Below are positions 1 through 9,253 of a stretch of DNA of 64,000 nucleotides, in pieces. A program made the position numbers and the translations under genes. This DNA comes from Cristatella mucedo (lineage: Eukaryota; Bryozoa; Phylactolaemata; Cristatellidae). Numbering within the stretch: position 1 is the stretch's first letter; the number at the start of each line of letters is the position of its first letter. Under the pieces are notes generated by a model. The model was not told where the DNA came from, ran no database searches, and saw only the letters and a program-made list of their open reading frames with translations. The stretch lies in assembly GCA_009760855.2 (NCBI GenBank), contig WPIO01000101.1, positions 732,001 through 796,000 on the forward strand. The letters run 5' to 3'.

Positions 1-87
1 GATAGAATGCTTGATATAACTCGAAAAAAGATCTAAAAAAATAATTTAACTTAAAACTAATTTTTATTTATACTTTATTTATACTTT

Positions 88-576
88 TTAAAACTCTGCT
101 GGATTAAAAACTGATCTCTTTTGTGATCCGTAAACTTTTACTTGGTCAATCTTTAGTCTAATATTAATTCTTGCTTTATTATTATAGTATTCTTTTGAAA
201 CATAACTTCCATCAAGAATTCCAGTGATACTAAAATCATTTCCTAATTTCTTAATTACGTCTGCAGGGCTAGATACTTTAATTTGTGTATTATTTTCATC
301 AAACATAATACTAGGTTTCTTTCCAAAATCAAATCAAATTCCAATTGTTGACCTTGAACTAGCATCAAATCCCTTAAATTCTAATTGTTCACTCGATCTA
401 TCTACAATGTTTCGAATATAAGGAAGTGATTCTCCTGTTATATACATCCACGCACTAAGATAAGGTTTTGAATCTTTTGAAATTTTCTCTTCAACATGAA
501 CGTGTGCAGGCTTTCCTTTAAGGATAACAACTGCAGAATTTTGGAGGACTACATGTTTCTTTTCTTGATTTTCCAT
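88..576 (-). pseudogene. Polinton 1: small early genes of unknown function
   Basis: Two reverse-strand fragments. The right-hand one starts at 576 directly after the motif TATAGA. The left-hand one reads with alternating polar and hydrophobic residues (for example TGILDGSYVS and INIRLKIDQVKVY), which could suit a small beta-barrel such as a single-strand DNA-binding fold. That is a guess from the pattern only; I do not recognise the family. They sit upstream of the protease on the same strand. The second Polinton has a same-position gene at 32,762-33,058 with only weak resemblance. Confidence 0.4.
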
Positions 577-604
577 TCTATATAGTGGAAATATTTTGTT
601 TAAT

Positions 605-975
605 TCAAATTAATAATTGCATGACTGTACTAAAATAAAAAAATTCCATTAATTTAAGGAATATTAAGCACCTCATTCCACAATCCGTTTGATTAAACTT
701 TTGCAGTTGAAAAGTATGAAAACTTGGTGTAACTCCAAAATATTCAATCACTTCTGGCATTGGAGGAGCACCGAACGAATCAAAGTAAAAACATAGACCT
801 CCAATTTTTTTAAGAGCTACCCAATGATATATTGCTAGATCTGATTTACCAGTATTGCAAATGAGGCACTCATTCTCTTCTGGAGAACTTAATTCATCTC
901 TTGCAAACACACCTCTTACATTTTTTTATAACTAATCCTTTCACATAGTTATTTATTTCGAGGTCAGTTAGTGAT
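605..975 (-). pseudogene. Polinton 1: adenain-like cysteine protease
   Basis: Capsid-maturation protease of the adenovirus/Ulp1-like C5 class, known in Polintons. Its order of landmarks is visible: a His in YHWVAL, an Asp in FDSFGAPP, and the Cys in TDCGMRC near the C-terminus. A conserved N-terminal stretch (FARDELSSPEE, then CLICNTGKSD) precedes them. The reverse-strand gene lies next to the zinc-ribbon gene and runs opposite to the ATPase. The second Polinton has the same arrangement (protease at 32.34-32.81 kb, with FSYDSLGAPPLPDVETYF). The copy is counted as a fossil. Confidence 0.8.
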
Positions 976-1007
976 GTACTTTTTACTTTTTTTTTAAACT
1001 GTTAATA
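879..1007. repeat. Direct repeat, copy 1 (about 128 bp)
   Basis: This covers the protease N-terminus and the gap to the zinc-ribbon gene. It recurs in the same orientation at 2,041-2,168 at roughly 90% identity by eye. Confidence 0.85.
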
Positions 1008-1315
1008 GTTTTTCTTAGTTCAGAAAGAATACTTTCTTTAGTCGTTTCACCACCAAACTTTTTCCCTTGAGACAAAACTCCTGTACCTAACTTTTTCCCA
1101 TGAGACAAAACTCCTGTACCTAACTTTTTCCCATGAGACAAAACACCTTCTCCAACTCTCACATTTCTAAGCTTTACAAACTTTGACGTTTTAGTTTCAA
1201 AAATCACACAAATTGCTTCAATCATTCCCCTAAGACCTTTTGTACTATCTATTTCACTATACTCCTCATGAATGCTATCTGTTGGCTTCTTACATTTCAA
1301 GCAGTAAATTTCCAT
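983..1315 (-). pseudogene. Polinton 1: zinc-ribbon protein with 11-residue repeats
   Basis: About 110 codons, starting at 1315 right after the motif TATAGAA. The N-terminus carries a CLKC knuckle. The middle holds three tandem copies of an 11-residue unit close to GVLSHGKKLGT, and the tail is Lys-rich. A basic, repeat-bearing small protein beside the protease could be a core or DNA-condensing protein, by analogy with adenovirus core peptides. That is inference; I know of no named family. The second Polinton keeps the architecture at 31.80-32.28 kb: a HCAKCKG start and repeats of GKREGLGMYP type. It faces the ATPase divergently. Confidence 0.5.
1056..1151. repeat. 33-bp tandem repeat inside the zinc-ribbon gene
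   Basis: Three nearly identical 33-bp units (core ACTTTTTCCCATGAGACAAA on the + strand) encode the 11-residue protein repeat. Units 1 and 2 differ by very few bases, so the array is recent or kept homogeneous. Confidence 0.85.
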
Positions 1316-1341
1316 TTCTATAATATAAAAATTTTTTTTAG

Positions 1342-1349
1342 TATAGGAA
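1342..1349 (+). promoter_or_regulatory. Start-abutting TATAG motif before the ATPase
   Basis: TATAGGAA ends one base before the ATG at 1350. It is one instance of the motif seen at most gene starts of both Polintons, and it leaves essentially no 5' leader if transcription starts at or near it. Confidence 0.55.
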
Positions 1350-2021
1350 ATGTCTCTTCGAGTAAGAGCGTTTAATTTTGGGCAAGATGTGGATACTGGT
1401 CATAAAGAACCTTTACCAAATGTTCCAATCAGAGCTTTAGTTTTAGGCCCAAGTGGTTCAGGTAAATCTCAACTCATCATGAATTGGATATTTTACGGAA
1501 TGGTTAATTATTATAGTTGTACAATTATTGCTTCAAGTTTAGACCAAAAGTTGTATCGTGGACTTATGTCAATGACAAAAGAAAACAAAGCTTACTCATG
1601 GGTGAATGGTATTGATGCTATGCCAGAAGTAGACTCGTATAAGAACTGCAAGAATGTAGTTGTGCTTGATGATTTAATGACTGAGGATCAGACAAAGATA
1701 TTAGACTATTTCACACGAGGAAGACATAAAGGTCTACATATTTTCTATCTTGCTCAAGGCTTTACGAATATACCTAGGAGAGAAATTAGAAACAATGTAA
1801 ATTTAATAGTAATCTTTAAGCAAAACACAACTGACATTGAGTATATCCATGATGCATACGTTGGAGATATTGATAAGAAACAATTTAGAGTATGGGTTAA
1901 CTGTTGTACTAGAAACCGTTTTGGATATTGCGTAATAGACCTAACTAAGACTGAATCGGAAGGCAGATTTTGGTCTGTTGATTCAGAGGGAAAGCAATTA
2001 ATGACATTTTTAAATTCTTAA
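1350..2021 (+). pseudogene. Polinton 1: genome-packaging ATPase (HerA/FtsK superfamily)
   Basis: The 223-codon frame has a Walker A motif near residue 35 (VLGPSGSGKSQL) and a Walker B-like strand near residue 105 (NVVVLDDLM). A following FTRGRHKGLHIFYLAQGF segment resembles the sensor region of Polinton, adenovirus IVa2-like and PRD1-type packaging ATPases. It would pump DNA into the preformed capsid. Length is normal for Polinton ATPases. The start at 1350 follows TATAGGAA. The second Polinton carries a broken relative at 31.07-31.79 kb with matching C-terminal landmarks (MYAGNLGSRK, SDGKFCSVD). This is the best-kept gene here after the capsid gene, but is listed as part of a fossil. Confidence 0.88.
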
Positions 2022-2040
2022 TAGATATAGTAAAATTATC

Positions 2041-2168
2041 TTCTGGAGAACTTAATTCATCTCTTGCAAATACGCCTCTGAAATTTTTTATATCTAATTC
2101 TTTCACATAGTTATTTTTTTCGAGGTCAGTTAGTGGTGTACTTTTCACTTTTTTAAAAACTGTTAATA
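2041..2168. repeat. Direct repeat, copy 2 (about 128 bp)
   Basis: A second copy of the 879-1007 segment sits just after the ATPase. It lies at the point where the second Polinton has about 1 kb of other genes, so it probably marks a rearrangement that replaced that stretch. Confidence 0.8.
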
Positions 2169-2463
2169 CAAATCACCTAATGAAGTTTTTGTTTCTGACT
2201 TGAATTTAATTCTTATAAACTGTAATTTGGTTGCAAGTGGAACTAGTTATATAAATAATATCGAAACACAAGCTCTTAGAAGTTTTGCTTATAATTTCTA
2301 TCCGTGGGAGCAAATGGTATATGAACCGAATACTCTTGAATATCAAAATCTTGTTGGAGTATCTATTTCTGATATATTGATTGCAATTACAGATCAAAAT
2401 TTAAAAGCTTTAGATTTTGGTTCACAGCAGATCACTGTTGTGATAAAAATTATTGAAATATAA
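2169..2463 (+). pseudogene. Polinton 1: penton-like minor capsid gene, first paralogue
   Basis: A remnant whose C-terminal residues (VSISDILIAITDQNLKAL, then VVIKIIEI) resemble the end of the next gene (VSNIVISLTDQNRNK, then VVATIEIS). It also matches fossil 2 at 29.4-29.96 kb (FDPGELVAYEPRFPEY against FYPWEQMVYEPNTLEY). The two neighbouring genes therefore look like diverged paralogues of one jelly-roll-like minor capsid (penton) family. Function is inferred from position between the ATPase and major capsid genes, which is usual in Polintons. Confidence 0.6.
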
Positions 2464-2470
2464 TATAAGA

Positions 2471-3326
2471 ATGTCCATAAGAATCACTGGAACTACCAGT
2501 TCAGATTCAAAGACTCTTGTTCCTCCATTAATGCTTGGATCTGATTCTGGTTATAACAAAATAGGCTTACGTAGAGTTGAGTTTACATACACAAACAGAA
2601 TAATAACAAATGTTACTCATGCTGTAAGCGATATGCTTTGGTATAAAGCAAATATGACATATCCAATTAATTCCTCAGTTGCTATTCCAGAAGGATATTA
2701 TGATAGTCAAAAGATTGTTTATGCATCATCAAGCACTATTAGCTGTAAAACCAACATCTATGCTCATCAATATTGCTAATAGAAATAGTACTGGAATTAG
2801 ATTTAGCGTTGATGCTGATGATAAAATAATAATGCAAGTTGCTGGTGATTTTGTTGTATTACTTGGAGAAAATTCTGTAATAATCAACTCTATCGGTGAT
2901 ACTTTAGGTTTTAGTTCAAACCTGCAAGGCACATTCGATCCTGCAATGGTTGGTGGAACACCATATGAAGCTATAGAAAAAGCAATGTATTTTTCTGGTA
3001 CTCATAAGGGTTGGAATAAAATGCAGCTTCCTGACAATTCTGGAGTAAGATGGATAAGCATTGATTGTGATCTTGTAGATCCTAATAGAAACTATGTTGA
3101 ACATAAAAAGGGATTTTTAGAACAGTCTTCATCTTTATATTTAATTGATATTGATGATATTGATCCAGGAGAAAAGGTTGACGTGCATATTCCAAACGTT
3201 TTATTCTTGCCTACTCGTGGAGACATTGATGGTGTTAGCAATATTGTAATTAGTTTAACAGATCAAAATAGAAATAAAATAAATACTATCACAGATGTTG
3301 TAGCTACTATAGAAATTTCTAAATAA
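2471..3326 (+). pseudogene. Polinton 1: penton-like minor capsid gene, second paralogue
   Basis: Starts at 2471 directly after TATAAGA. The reading has the beta-rich, Asp/Asn-spaced pattern of a jelly-roll minor capsid protein. Landmarks include LGSDSGYNKIGLRRVEF near the start, FVVLLGENSVII and GWNKMQLPDNSGVRW in the middle, and SNIVISLTDQNRNK near the end. Fossil 2 keeps the same landmarks at 26.47-27.0 and 28.95-29.26 kb, where a LINE has inserted into it. In Polintons the penton-like gene lies upstream of the major capsid gene, as here. The copy is broken. Confidence 0.65.
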
Positions 3327-3332
3327 TATAGG

Positions 3333-3888
3333 ATGGGTAGCTATGCCAGAATTGGCCATGCTAGGATAAGTGATAAAATATTATGGCTCTGGTGTGCTTG
3401 ACAAGATTATTGATGGTGCTGGAAAAGCAGCACCCGTGCTTACTGGACTTACTGGACTTAGCATGAGAATAGCAAATAAAGGTATTGAAATGCATCAGAC
3501 TAGAAAATTAACTGAATTACAAACAAAGAAAGAAAAGATTGACCAGGAATATTCTAATAAACGTAGAGACATTGATGATAAAGCTGAAGAGGAAAGAAGA
3601 AAGAAAGAATATGAATATGAATTAGAGAAAAGAAAGAAAGAAGAAGATTATGATAGAAAACTTAAAGAGATTGATCTTGAGATAAAACGAGCTATGGTTA
3701 ACAAACTTAAACCAAAGAAGAAATATAAGGCAAACATGGAGGATTCTGACATTGAGGATTATTCAGAAAAGTTAAAAGAAAACGATCCTAAGGCTTACAA
3801 AGAAATGGAAAGAGTTATGAACGAGAAATCTGCTGTTCCTGCAATTATGCCCACTCCAAGAGCTGATGGATATGCGGAGGATACATGA
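3333..3888 (+). pseudogene. Polinton 1: coiled-coil, possibly pVI-like virion protein
   Basis: The N-terminal part carries a short glycine/hydrophobic helix-like segment (VLDKIIDGAGKAAPVLTGL). About 90 residues of charged Lys/Glu heptad-like coiled coil follow (for example EEERRKKEYEYELEKRKKE), then an acidic patch. It lies between the penton-like and major capsid genes and overlaps the capsid gene by four bases. Fossil 2 has a same-position relative at 25.98-26.45 kb (MGFTRVRGGYENP and GKDILVRVKAAADT). An amphipathic segment in this position suggests a cement or membrane-lytic protein like adenovirus pVI. This is inference from place and pattern. Confidence 0.5.
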
Positions 3889-5453
3889 AAACAATTGGTT
3901 TATACATTCAGAATAAGAAATACATTTTTACTTTTTTATATCGAGAAGAAATGGCAAGTGCACCGATTGACACCATACTCGAATTAGGCGATCCTAGTTT
4001 TCCTAATTACAAGATTAAAGATTATCAATACAGAGAGTTTTATCAGACAAATGGATATGAAACAGATAGTATTGCTAGTAAGCATGTAAAATTTACTGTA
4101 CCTGGCGAACAACAAACATGTTATGTTCTATCAGATGCATATCTTTTACTTGAAGGAAGATTTGGAAGCACACCTGCAAATGCTTCTGATCCGCCTGGCG
4201 TACTTAAAAAAACACTTGCTGCAGGGTTAGTTAACAACGCTGGCGCTTGGTTATTTAGTAGCTTGAAAATTAGACTTGGCGCTGAAGAAATTGAAAGTCT
4301 TCCATTAAAAGAAGCAGTAGGAAGCGTTTCAACACTTATGGGTCTTCTATGCTATCCAAATGATTACAACAGAAGTGAAGGACCTGCAACTGGATGGAAG
4401 AAAGATGAAGCAAACTCATTGGATGATATGAATACTGGTCTTACTTCATTTGTAAGTCCTAATGCATCTGGAGCAACAACTTCAAATAATGGTTTCATTT
4501 ATAGAAGAGGTATTAGAAACAATATTATTGATGCTGATGCTGATGTTGGAACATTTAGCATTGCACTTCCTCTAGAAAGAATTTCTGGTTTTTGTGCTGA
4601 TATGAATACAATTCTATATAATATTCCTTTTACTCTAGAAATGAATAGAGTTGGAGGAGATGATAAAAACTTTATTTTGACTGGTGCATCTGCTGCTGCT
4701 GGAACTAGTACAAATGCTATTGCAACTAAGGGAACTGCTGTTGTTGCAAATGATGGTGCTTATATAACTTTTAAGGTTGCTATGTCAAAAATGAGACTAG
4801 TTGTTCCTTTTGTGACACATAAAGAAAGTATTCAAAGAGCACTTGCTGATATATTAAGTGAAAGATCTAAGAAAATAAGACTTAACTATAGAGTTAGACG
4901 ATATGAAAATATTACCATAACTAGCCTTAATCAAGGACTTAAATTTACTAAATCTCTGTCAGTCCAAAATATGATTGATAAAGTTAGATGGTTGATTGTT
5001 GCAGCTCAAAATTATAATAAGTTTGGTAGCTACACTGGTAATCCTTGCACATATAACCATTGCGATATCCAGAATGTTTTTGTGCTTGCTAATGGTTCTA
5101 AACAATATCCTTCTGTTTTAAGATCTAATGAGCCTAAAAAAGGAAAATGTTCTCCAGCATATATGGATTTCACAACATTCAGAAAGCAATATCTTGGACT
5201 TAATGAGATTGCAAACCCTGTTGGTGTAACTTATCCTGAGTGGTTATCACTTTATCCTATTCATGTTATTGATCTGCAATATAATGATGAACCTCTTAGA
5301 GTCACTTCTAGACTTGATGTAACTGTTGAATTTAATTCTGCTTTACCAAATGATGCTACGCAAATAATGATTCACTATTTACTATTTGTGAGAACACTGC
5401 AGAGCTTACATCAAACGGCAATGGAGCAAACTTCACATGCAACAAAGGCATGA
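3885..5453 (+). pseudogene. Polinton 1: major capsid protein (double jelly roll)
   Basis: Frame of up to 522 codons. The Met at 3951 (MASAPIDTILELGDP) is the more likely start, leaving about 500 residues. Landmarks shared with fossil 2 at 24.65-25.80 kb include TCYVLSDAYLLLEGRF, NNAGAWLFSSLKIRL, LLCYPNDYNRSEG, LPLERISGFCADMNTILYN and ILSERSKKIRLNYRVRRYEN. Length, place after the penton-like gene and beta-rich composition fit the hexon-type double jelly-roll capsid protein of Polintons and adintoviruses, which would form the icosahedral shell. The frame is open throughout, unusual for this window. It is still treated as part of a broken element. Confidence 0.85.
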
Positions 5454-5502
5454 CTGTCTATGATAAAACTGACATTTAAAAAAATTTAAACCAGAAATAT
5501 AA

Positions 5503-6334
5503 TGAATAAATTTGATTTTGTACAAGGTTCAGATGAGTGGAAAAATCAATGTCTTTGAACATTGGAGGCTCAGAGGTTTACTCAGTGCTTGGAAATGATT
5601 TAGTATTTGGTGATCAGACTGAAACTGATATAGAATTAATTGCTAACAGAAAACTAAAAAAATACATTGCTAATAATTCTAATATGAGATTTCCTCCAAT
5701 GTTGTTTGGTAAAGTATTTGAACCTATTGCTGCAAAGTTTTTAGAAATGAAACTTAAAGTAAAACTTGATAATGCAAATGATTGCTTTAGTAGTGATGGT
5801 GTATACAGATATTCTCCTGATGGAATAATATATAACAATACTCTAGTCGAAATAAAATGCTTATGGAGCAGGAATATCATTGATGATTTTATACCTAAAC
5901 AATATCACGCGAAGTGTTTACTAGGCTTACATGTTTTAAAACTTAATGAATGCTTTTACTCTGAGTTTGAGATTTTTGTTCCTGGATTGAATTGTGAAGA
6001 ACCTACGTCAGATTATGTGGCAGCTGGAAATGTAAGAATTCCTAATACTGATTTGGATATGCCGATAAGAGAACCAATTTTTATGCTATTACTTAGAAAT
6101 GAAAAGTATTTTGATTTTGAGTTTGATATTATAAGCAAATATGGCAGATTTAATAATAAGAAAGCAAATGGATATGATATAAAGTGTTATATAAGAAGAT
6201 GTTTGATTCAAGTAGTTGAAGAAGATGATCATTGCAGATTTTTGAGAATAGTGCCAATTGTTAAAGAAGTGCTAGATAGATCGAAAATTTTAATTAGTAA
6301 CTATATAGATGAGCCGACGTCATCATTGCAATGA
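5503..6334 (+). pseudogene. Polinton 1: YqaJ-type exonuclease/recombinase
   Basis: The YqaJ/lambda-exonuclease fold is recognisable from the GSDEWKNQ start region, then FGKVFEPIAAKFLEMKL and the catalytic block SPDGIIYNNTLVEIKCLW. There the Asp and the Glu-x-Lys pair fit the PD-(D/E)XK core. HAKCLLGLHVL, the usual His/Gln helix after the core, follows. Such nucleases resect duplex ends for single-strand annealing, useful for linear viral genomes. YqaJ is not among the classic core Polinton genes, but fossil 2 has one in the same place (24.0-24.62 kb), so it is an old member of this lineage. It lies directly after the capsid gene. Confidence 0.8.
6302..6308 (+). promoter_or_regulatory. TATAG motif before fibre gene
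   Basis: TATATAG directly abuts the ATG at 6309. It lies inside the end of the YqaJ frame, so the fibre gene can be read independently. Confidence 0.45.
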
Positions 6335-7169
6335 CTACGTGAGTAGAATAAATGGTTATATTCTATCAGACCTTGATGCAAATGGAAATAGAATTATTAA
6401 TATGAGAGATCCTGTGAATGATGGTGATGCTGTAACAAAAGCATGTGCAGATGCAAACTTTATTGTAAATAGTGGCACTTCTTTAAATTTACAGAATAGG
6501 CCAATTATAAATCTTGGTCCAGGAGTTAATCCAACAGATGCTGTTAATGTAAATCAAGTATCTAATTATGTCAAGAAATCTGGAGATACAATGACTGGAG
6601 ATTTAAATATGAATAGTTTTGCTATTACTTCTACATACTGGAATTCTACTGTTACTACACCAACAGTTCTTCCTGATGATTTTTGTGTTACTTATTGAGG
6701 ATTGAAGCGAGATGTATTATTGAAGAATTCTCCTGCTACAAAAAATTTGAATATGAATAATAACTCTATAATTAATGTTGCTGAACCTGTTAATTCTTCA
6801 GATGCTGCAACAAAGTCGTATGTTGACAGAACTGTTAAAAAAATAACAGAAGTCGTTGTACTTACATTAAATCCTAGAGCGATGAATTCTATTATTAATA
6901 TCTCTACTGCATACTCTTGGAAAAGTAAGAATAGTCCACCTATTATAATACTTAGTGCTATGGTAGTTGGATCTTCTAATTGTATACAATTAAGACCTAG
7001 CAGCGATACGACAATAGTATCAGGAGATATAAGAGCTATAAATACTTCTTCTAGTGGTACAGATTTTAAGTATTACGCTTATTTTAATAGATTACCTACT
7101 GATTATTATTATACTGATAACCTAGGAAATATGAAGGTTAATCTTTTAATATCTTGCATAAGTACCTGA
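6309..7169 (+). pseudogene. Polinton 1: fibre-like gene with phage tail-fibre modules
   Basis: Three repeated modules can be seen. Each has the form N..IINM/NL..PVN..DAV-TK.YVD, separated by KSGDTMTGDLNMNSFAI. This GD-MTGDLNM pattern is the hallmark of trimeric phage tail-fibre repeats. The tail domain (from about 6,850) is beta-rich and ends in short hydrophobic strands. It presumably formed a receptor-binding fibre at the vertices. Relatives occur in fossil 2 at 22.93-23.80 kb and as an array at 35.42-38.34 kb. The gene overlaps the end of YqaJ. The copy is broken. Confidence 0.75.
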
Positions 7170-7277
7170 AAAGTACAAATAAACAAGTAATACAATTAAT
7201 TCTTTTTAATTTAGTTGCTTTACGCTTACCTTTTACTAATGGGAAGAGTTTTGCTATGTGCATTATTGATTCATGTT

Positions 7278-7592
7278 CTAAACCATGATGAATGCAGAAC
7301 AACTCGGAACACCTTTTTTTAAGTGTTTCTTTGCTAAGCAGTATATCTTTGTAGGTCTTTGTTTAGAATACTTATTTCTTGCACAATAACAATCCGCGCA
7401 AATGATTATTTTGTTGTTTTTTAAAATACCACAATCAAATTCTGTTTCTGTACTATCTAAATCACAGATATCGCAACGCATTTTATACTTTAACTTTGGC
7501 CTTCGTTTAACCTTTTGGCAAACTGGATGGCCTAGCTCTAAGTATTCAATTTCGCTAAATGTTGTCGAACAGCTTTCGCAAAATATTTCCAT
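7278..7592 (-). pseudogene. Polinton 1: small zinc-finger protein divergent from integrase
   Basis: About 104 codons. Cys pairs are spaced as two or three zinc knuckles: FCESC at the start, then RCDIC and ICADC with FDCG between. The C-terminus is basic. It could be a transcription factor or nucleic-acid chaperone; the family is not recognised. Fossil 2 has its counterpart at 22,467-22,694 with CNLC, CIIC and CKEC pairs, also divergent from its integrase. The start codon lies only 9 bases from the integrase start. The zinc-ribbon gene at 983-1315 begins with a similar MEIYCLKC, so the two may be paralogues. Confidence 0.55.
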
Positions 7593-7601
7593 TTCTATAG
7601 A
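7593..7601. promoter_or_regulatory. Shared 9-bp divergent start spacer TTCTATAGA
   Basis: The start codons of the zinc-finger gene (-) and the integrase (+) are separated by nine bases that contain the partly palindromic core CTATAG. Read on either strand, this presents the same TATAGA(A) motif just before ATG. One core could thus serve both genes. Confidence 0.6.
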
Positions 7602-8423
7602 ATGTCATTTTTAACTCTAAATGAAATAAAAAAGGAAGGTAAATTTTATCCAGAGTCTGATATAAGCCAGATATTCAAGCCAAGACCGAAAGTAATATCA
7701 AAAGGTTTCTTTGATAAAGCTAAACCTAATGAAAGTCATCAAGCAGACATTTTGTATATGCCAAATGATTCTGGATACAAAAATGCTTTGAGTGTTATTG
7801 ATGTTGCTAGCAGATATAAAGACTCTAGACCACTTAAAACAAAGTCTTCTCAAGAAGTAACACAAGCTATAACAGATATTTATACAAAAAGTTTATTGAA
7901 GTTGCCAAAGAAGATAACAGTAGATCCTGAAACTAAGTTTAAAGGAGAATTCATAAAAGAAATGAAAAGACATGAGATACAAGTTATAGAAGGTAGTAGT
8001 AAAAAGGAATGTTGCACTTGTTGAAAGATGAATAGAACTGTAGCAGAAAGAGCCTTTATTGCACAATATGAAAAAGAATTGGAAAACATTAATAATGGAG
8101 ATTTCACTAGAAATAAAGAATGGATCTATAATTTACCAAAGATTATTGATTATCTAAATAATCGTGTTACAAGATCTATTGGTGAAGAACCTGTTGAGGC
8201 GATAAAAAAGGAATCTGTAAAATTAAGTATACCAAAATATCATAGAAAAGTTGGAGAACAGGAACAATTATTAGAACTTGGAACAACTGTTAGATATTTA
8301 CTAGAACCTGGTGAAGGAGAAGATGAAAAAAGAAGAAGATCTACAGATCCGATATGGAGCTTGACTAAACATACTATTGTTAGAATAATGGTATTGAAAA
8401 ACAACCAGTTAGATTTTGGATAA
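7602..8423 (+). pseudogene. Polinton 1: retroviral-type (rve/DDE) integrase
   Basis: The region reads as a Polinton integrase. The core domain contains a first acidic position in ESHQADILYM, then ALSVIDVASRYKDSRPLKTKS, then the second in KITVDPETKFKGEF, the usual D...D arrangement of rve integrases. Further right, NRTVAERAFIAQYEKEL and YLNNRVTRSIGEEPVEAI match the end of the core and the chromodomain-side region of Polinton integrases. It would insert the linear element into host DNA. Fossil 2 has a relative at 22.06-22.44 kb (VMTVDTGSEFKGEL). The copy is broken. It lies next to the terminal end, as usual for Polintons. Confidence 0.85.
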
Positions 8424-8478
8424 ATGATATTAAGAGAAGTTTTGTTAGAGAAGAGCTGCAAGTGATTAAACAGGACTA

Positions 8479-9119
8479 ATTTCTGTTTGTGAACGTCTTT
8501 CTATAAGATTGTCAAACTTTTCTTTTGTAACTACTTCATCAGATAAAGCATCTGTTATTTTTGAAATAAACTGTGTGTTAGAATCAAGAGTAAATCATTT
8601 TCTTTTATCTATTTCAACTAAAACACCATCAACTGCCATTAGCATAGCTGTTAGTGCTGAGAAAGCTGAGACTGCATTAGTTTTTTCAGGATGAGCATGA
8701 ACATGTGTTGTAGAAACTGTAACTCTTAAAGCTACAAGTATATTTACAATTTTAATTATATATCTTACTCTTGTTAAATTTGTTAGACATGATCTAACTT
8801 TAATACTGTATGCAACTACTTCATCATATCTTTGAAGAGCAAATTTTTTTCTTAGATCTGCCGTTTTCCTATAATTATTTAATTTTTTTCAAACCCATCC
8901 TGGATATAAATCTTCATAGTCATCAATATAATCAACAAAAACTTCACTCATCACACATGAGTCTCTGCAAAGGTAATAAATTAATTCTTCTAATTGGTCA
9001 GTACTCTTTGGATGTCTAGGTTTCAACCCACCAGATTTCTCGATAGCAGCAACCTTTAGTCTTCTAATATAGTCTTGATATTTTTCACCAATTTGTCTAT
9101 TATATTTTTCATCACTCAT
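8479..9119 (-). pseudogene. Polinton 1: conserved reverse-strand gene next to integrase, function unknown
   Basis: Starts at 9119 directly after TATAGAA and runs toward the integrase. The N-terminus is charged (MSDEKYNRQIGEKYQDYIRR), with RDSCVMSEVFVDYIDDYEDL in the middle. The C-terminal half is hydrophobic and helical, with SALTAMLMAVDGVLVEIDKRK and ITDALSDEVVTKEKFDNLIERR. Fossil 2 has a related pattern at 21.24-21.64 kb (VLAGIRSLIGSANSVISKIEKRK, NVINVVSDDEATHDELQE). Conservation of place and sequence in two diverged copies argues for a real gene. I do not recognise the family. The copy is broken. Confidence 0.5.
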
Positions 9120-9126
9120 TTCTATA
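9120..9126 (-). promoter_or_regulatory. TATAG motif before the reverse-strand gene
   Basis: On the - strand CATATAGAA runs straight into ATG at 9119. It is another instance of the start-abutting motif. Confidence 0.45.
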
Positions 9127-9253
9127 TGAAGTAAAAAAGATATTTAAATAAAAATAAAATTGCAACACATTTTTTACTATAATATATAAGGATTTTGAAA
9201 ATAGATATTCTAGTCTTACAAGACATTAGCGAGTTCGAGCGATAACGAGAACG

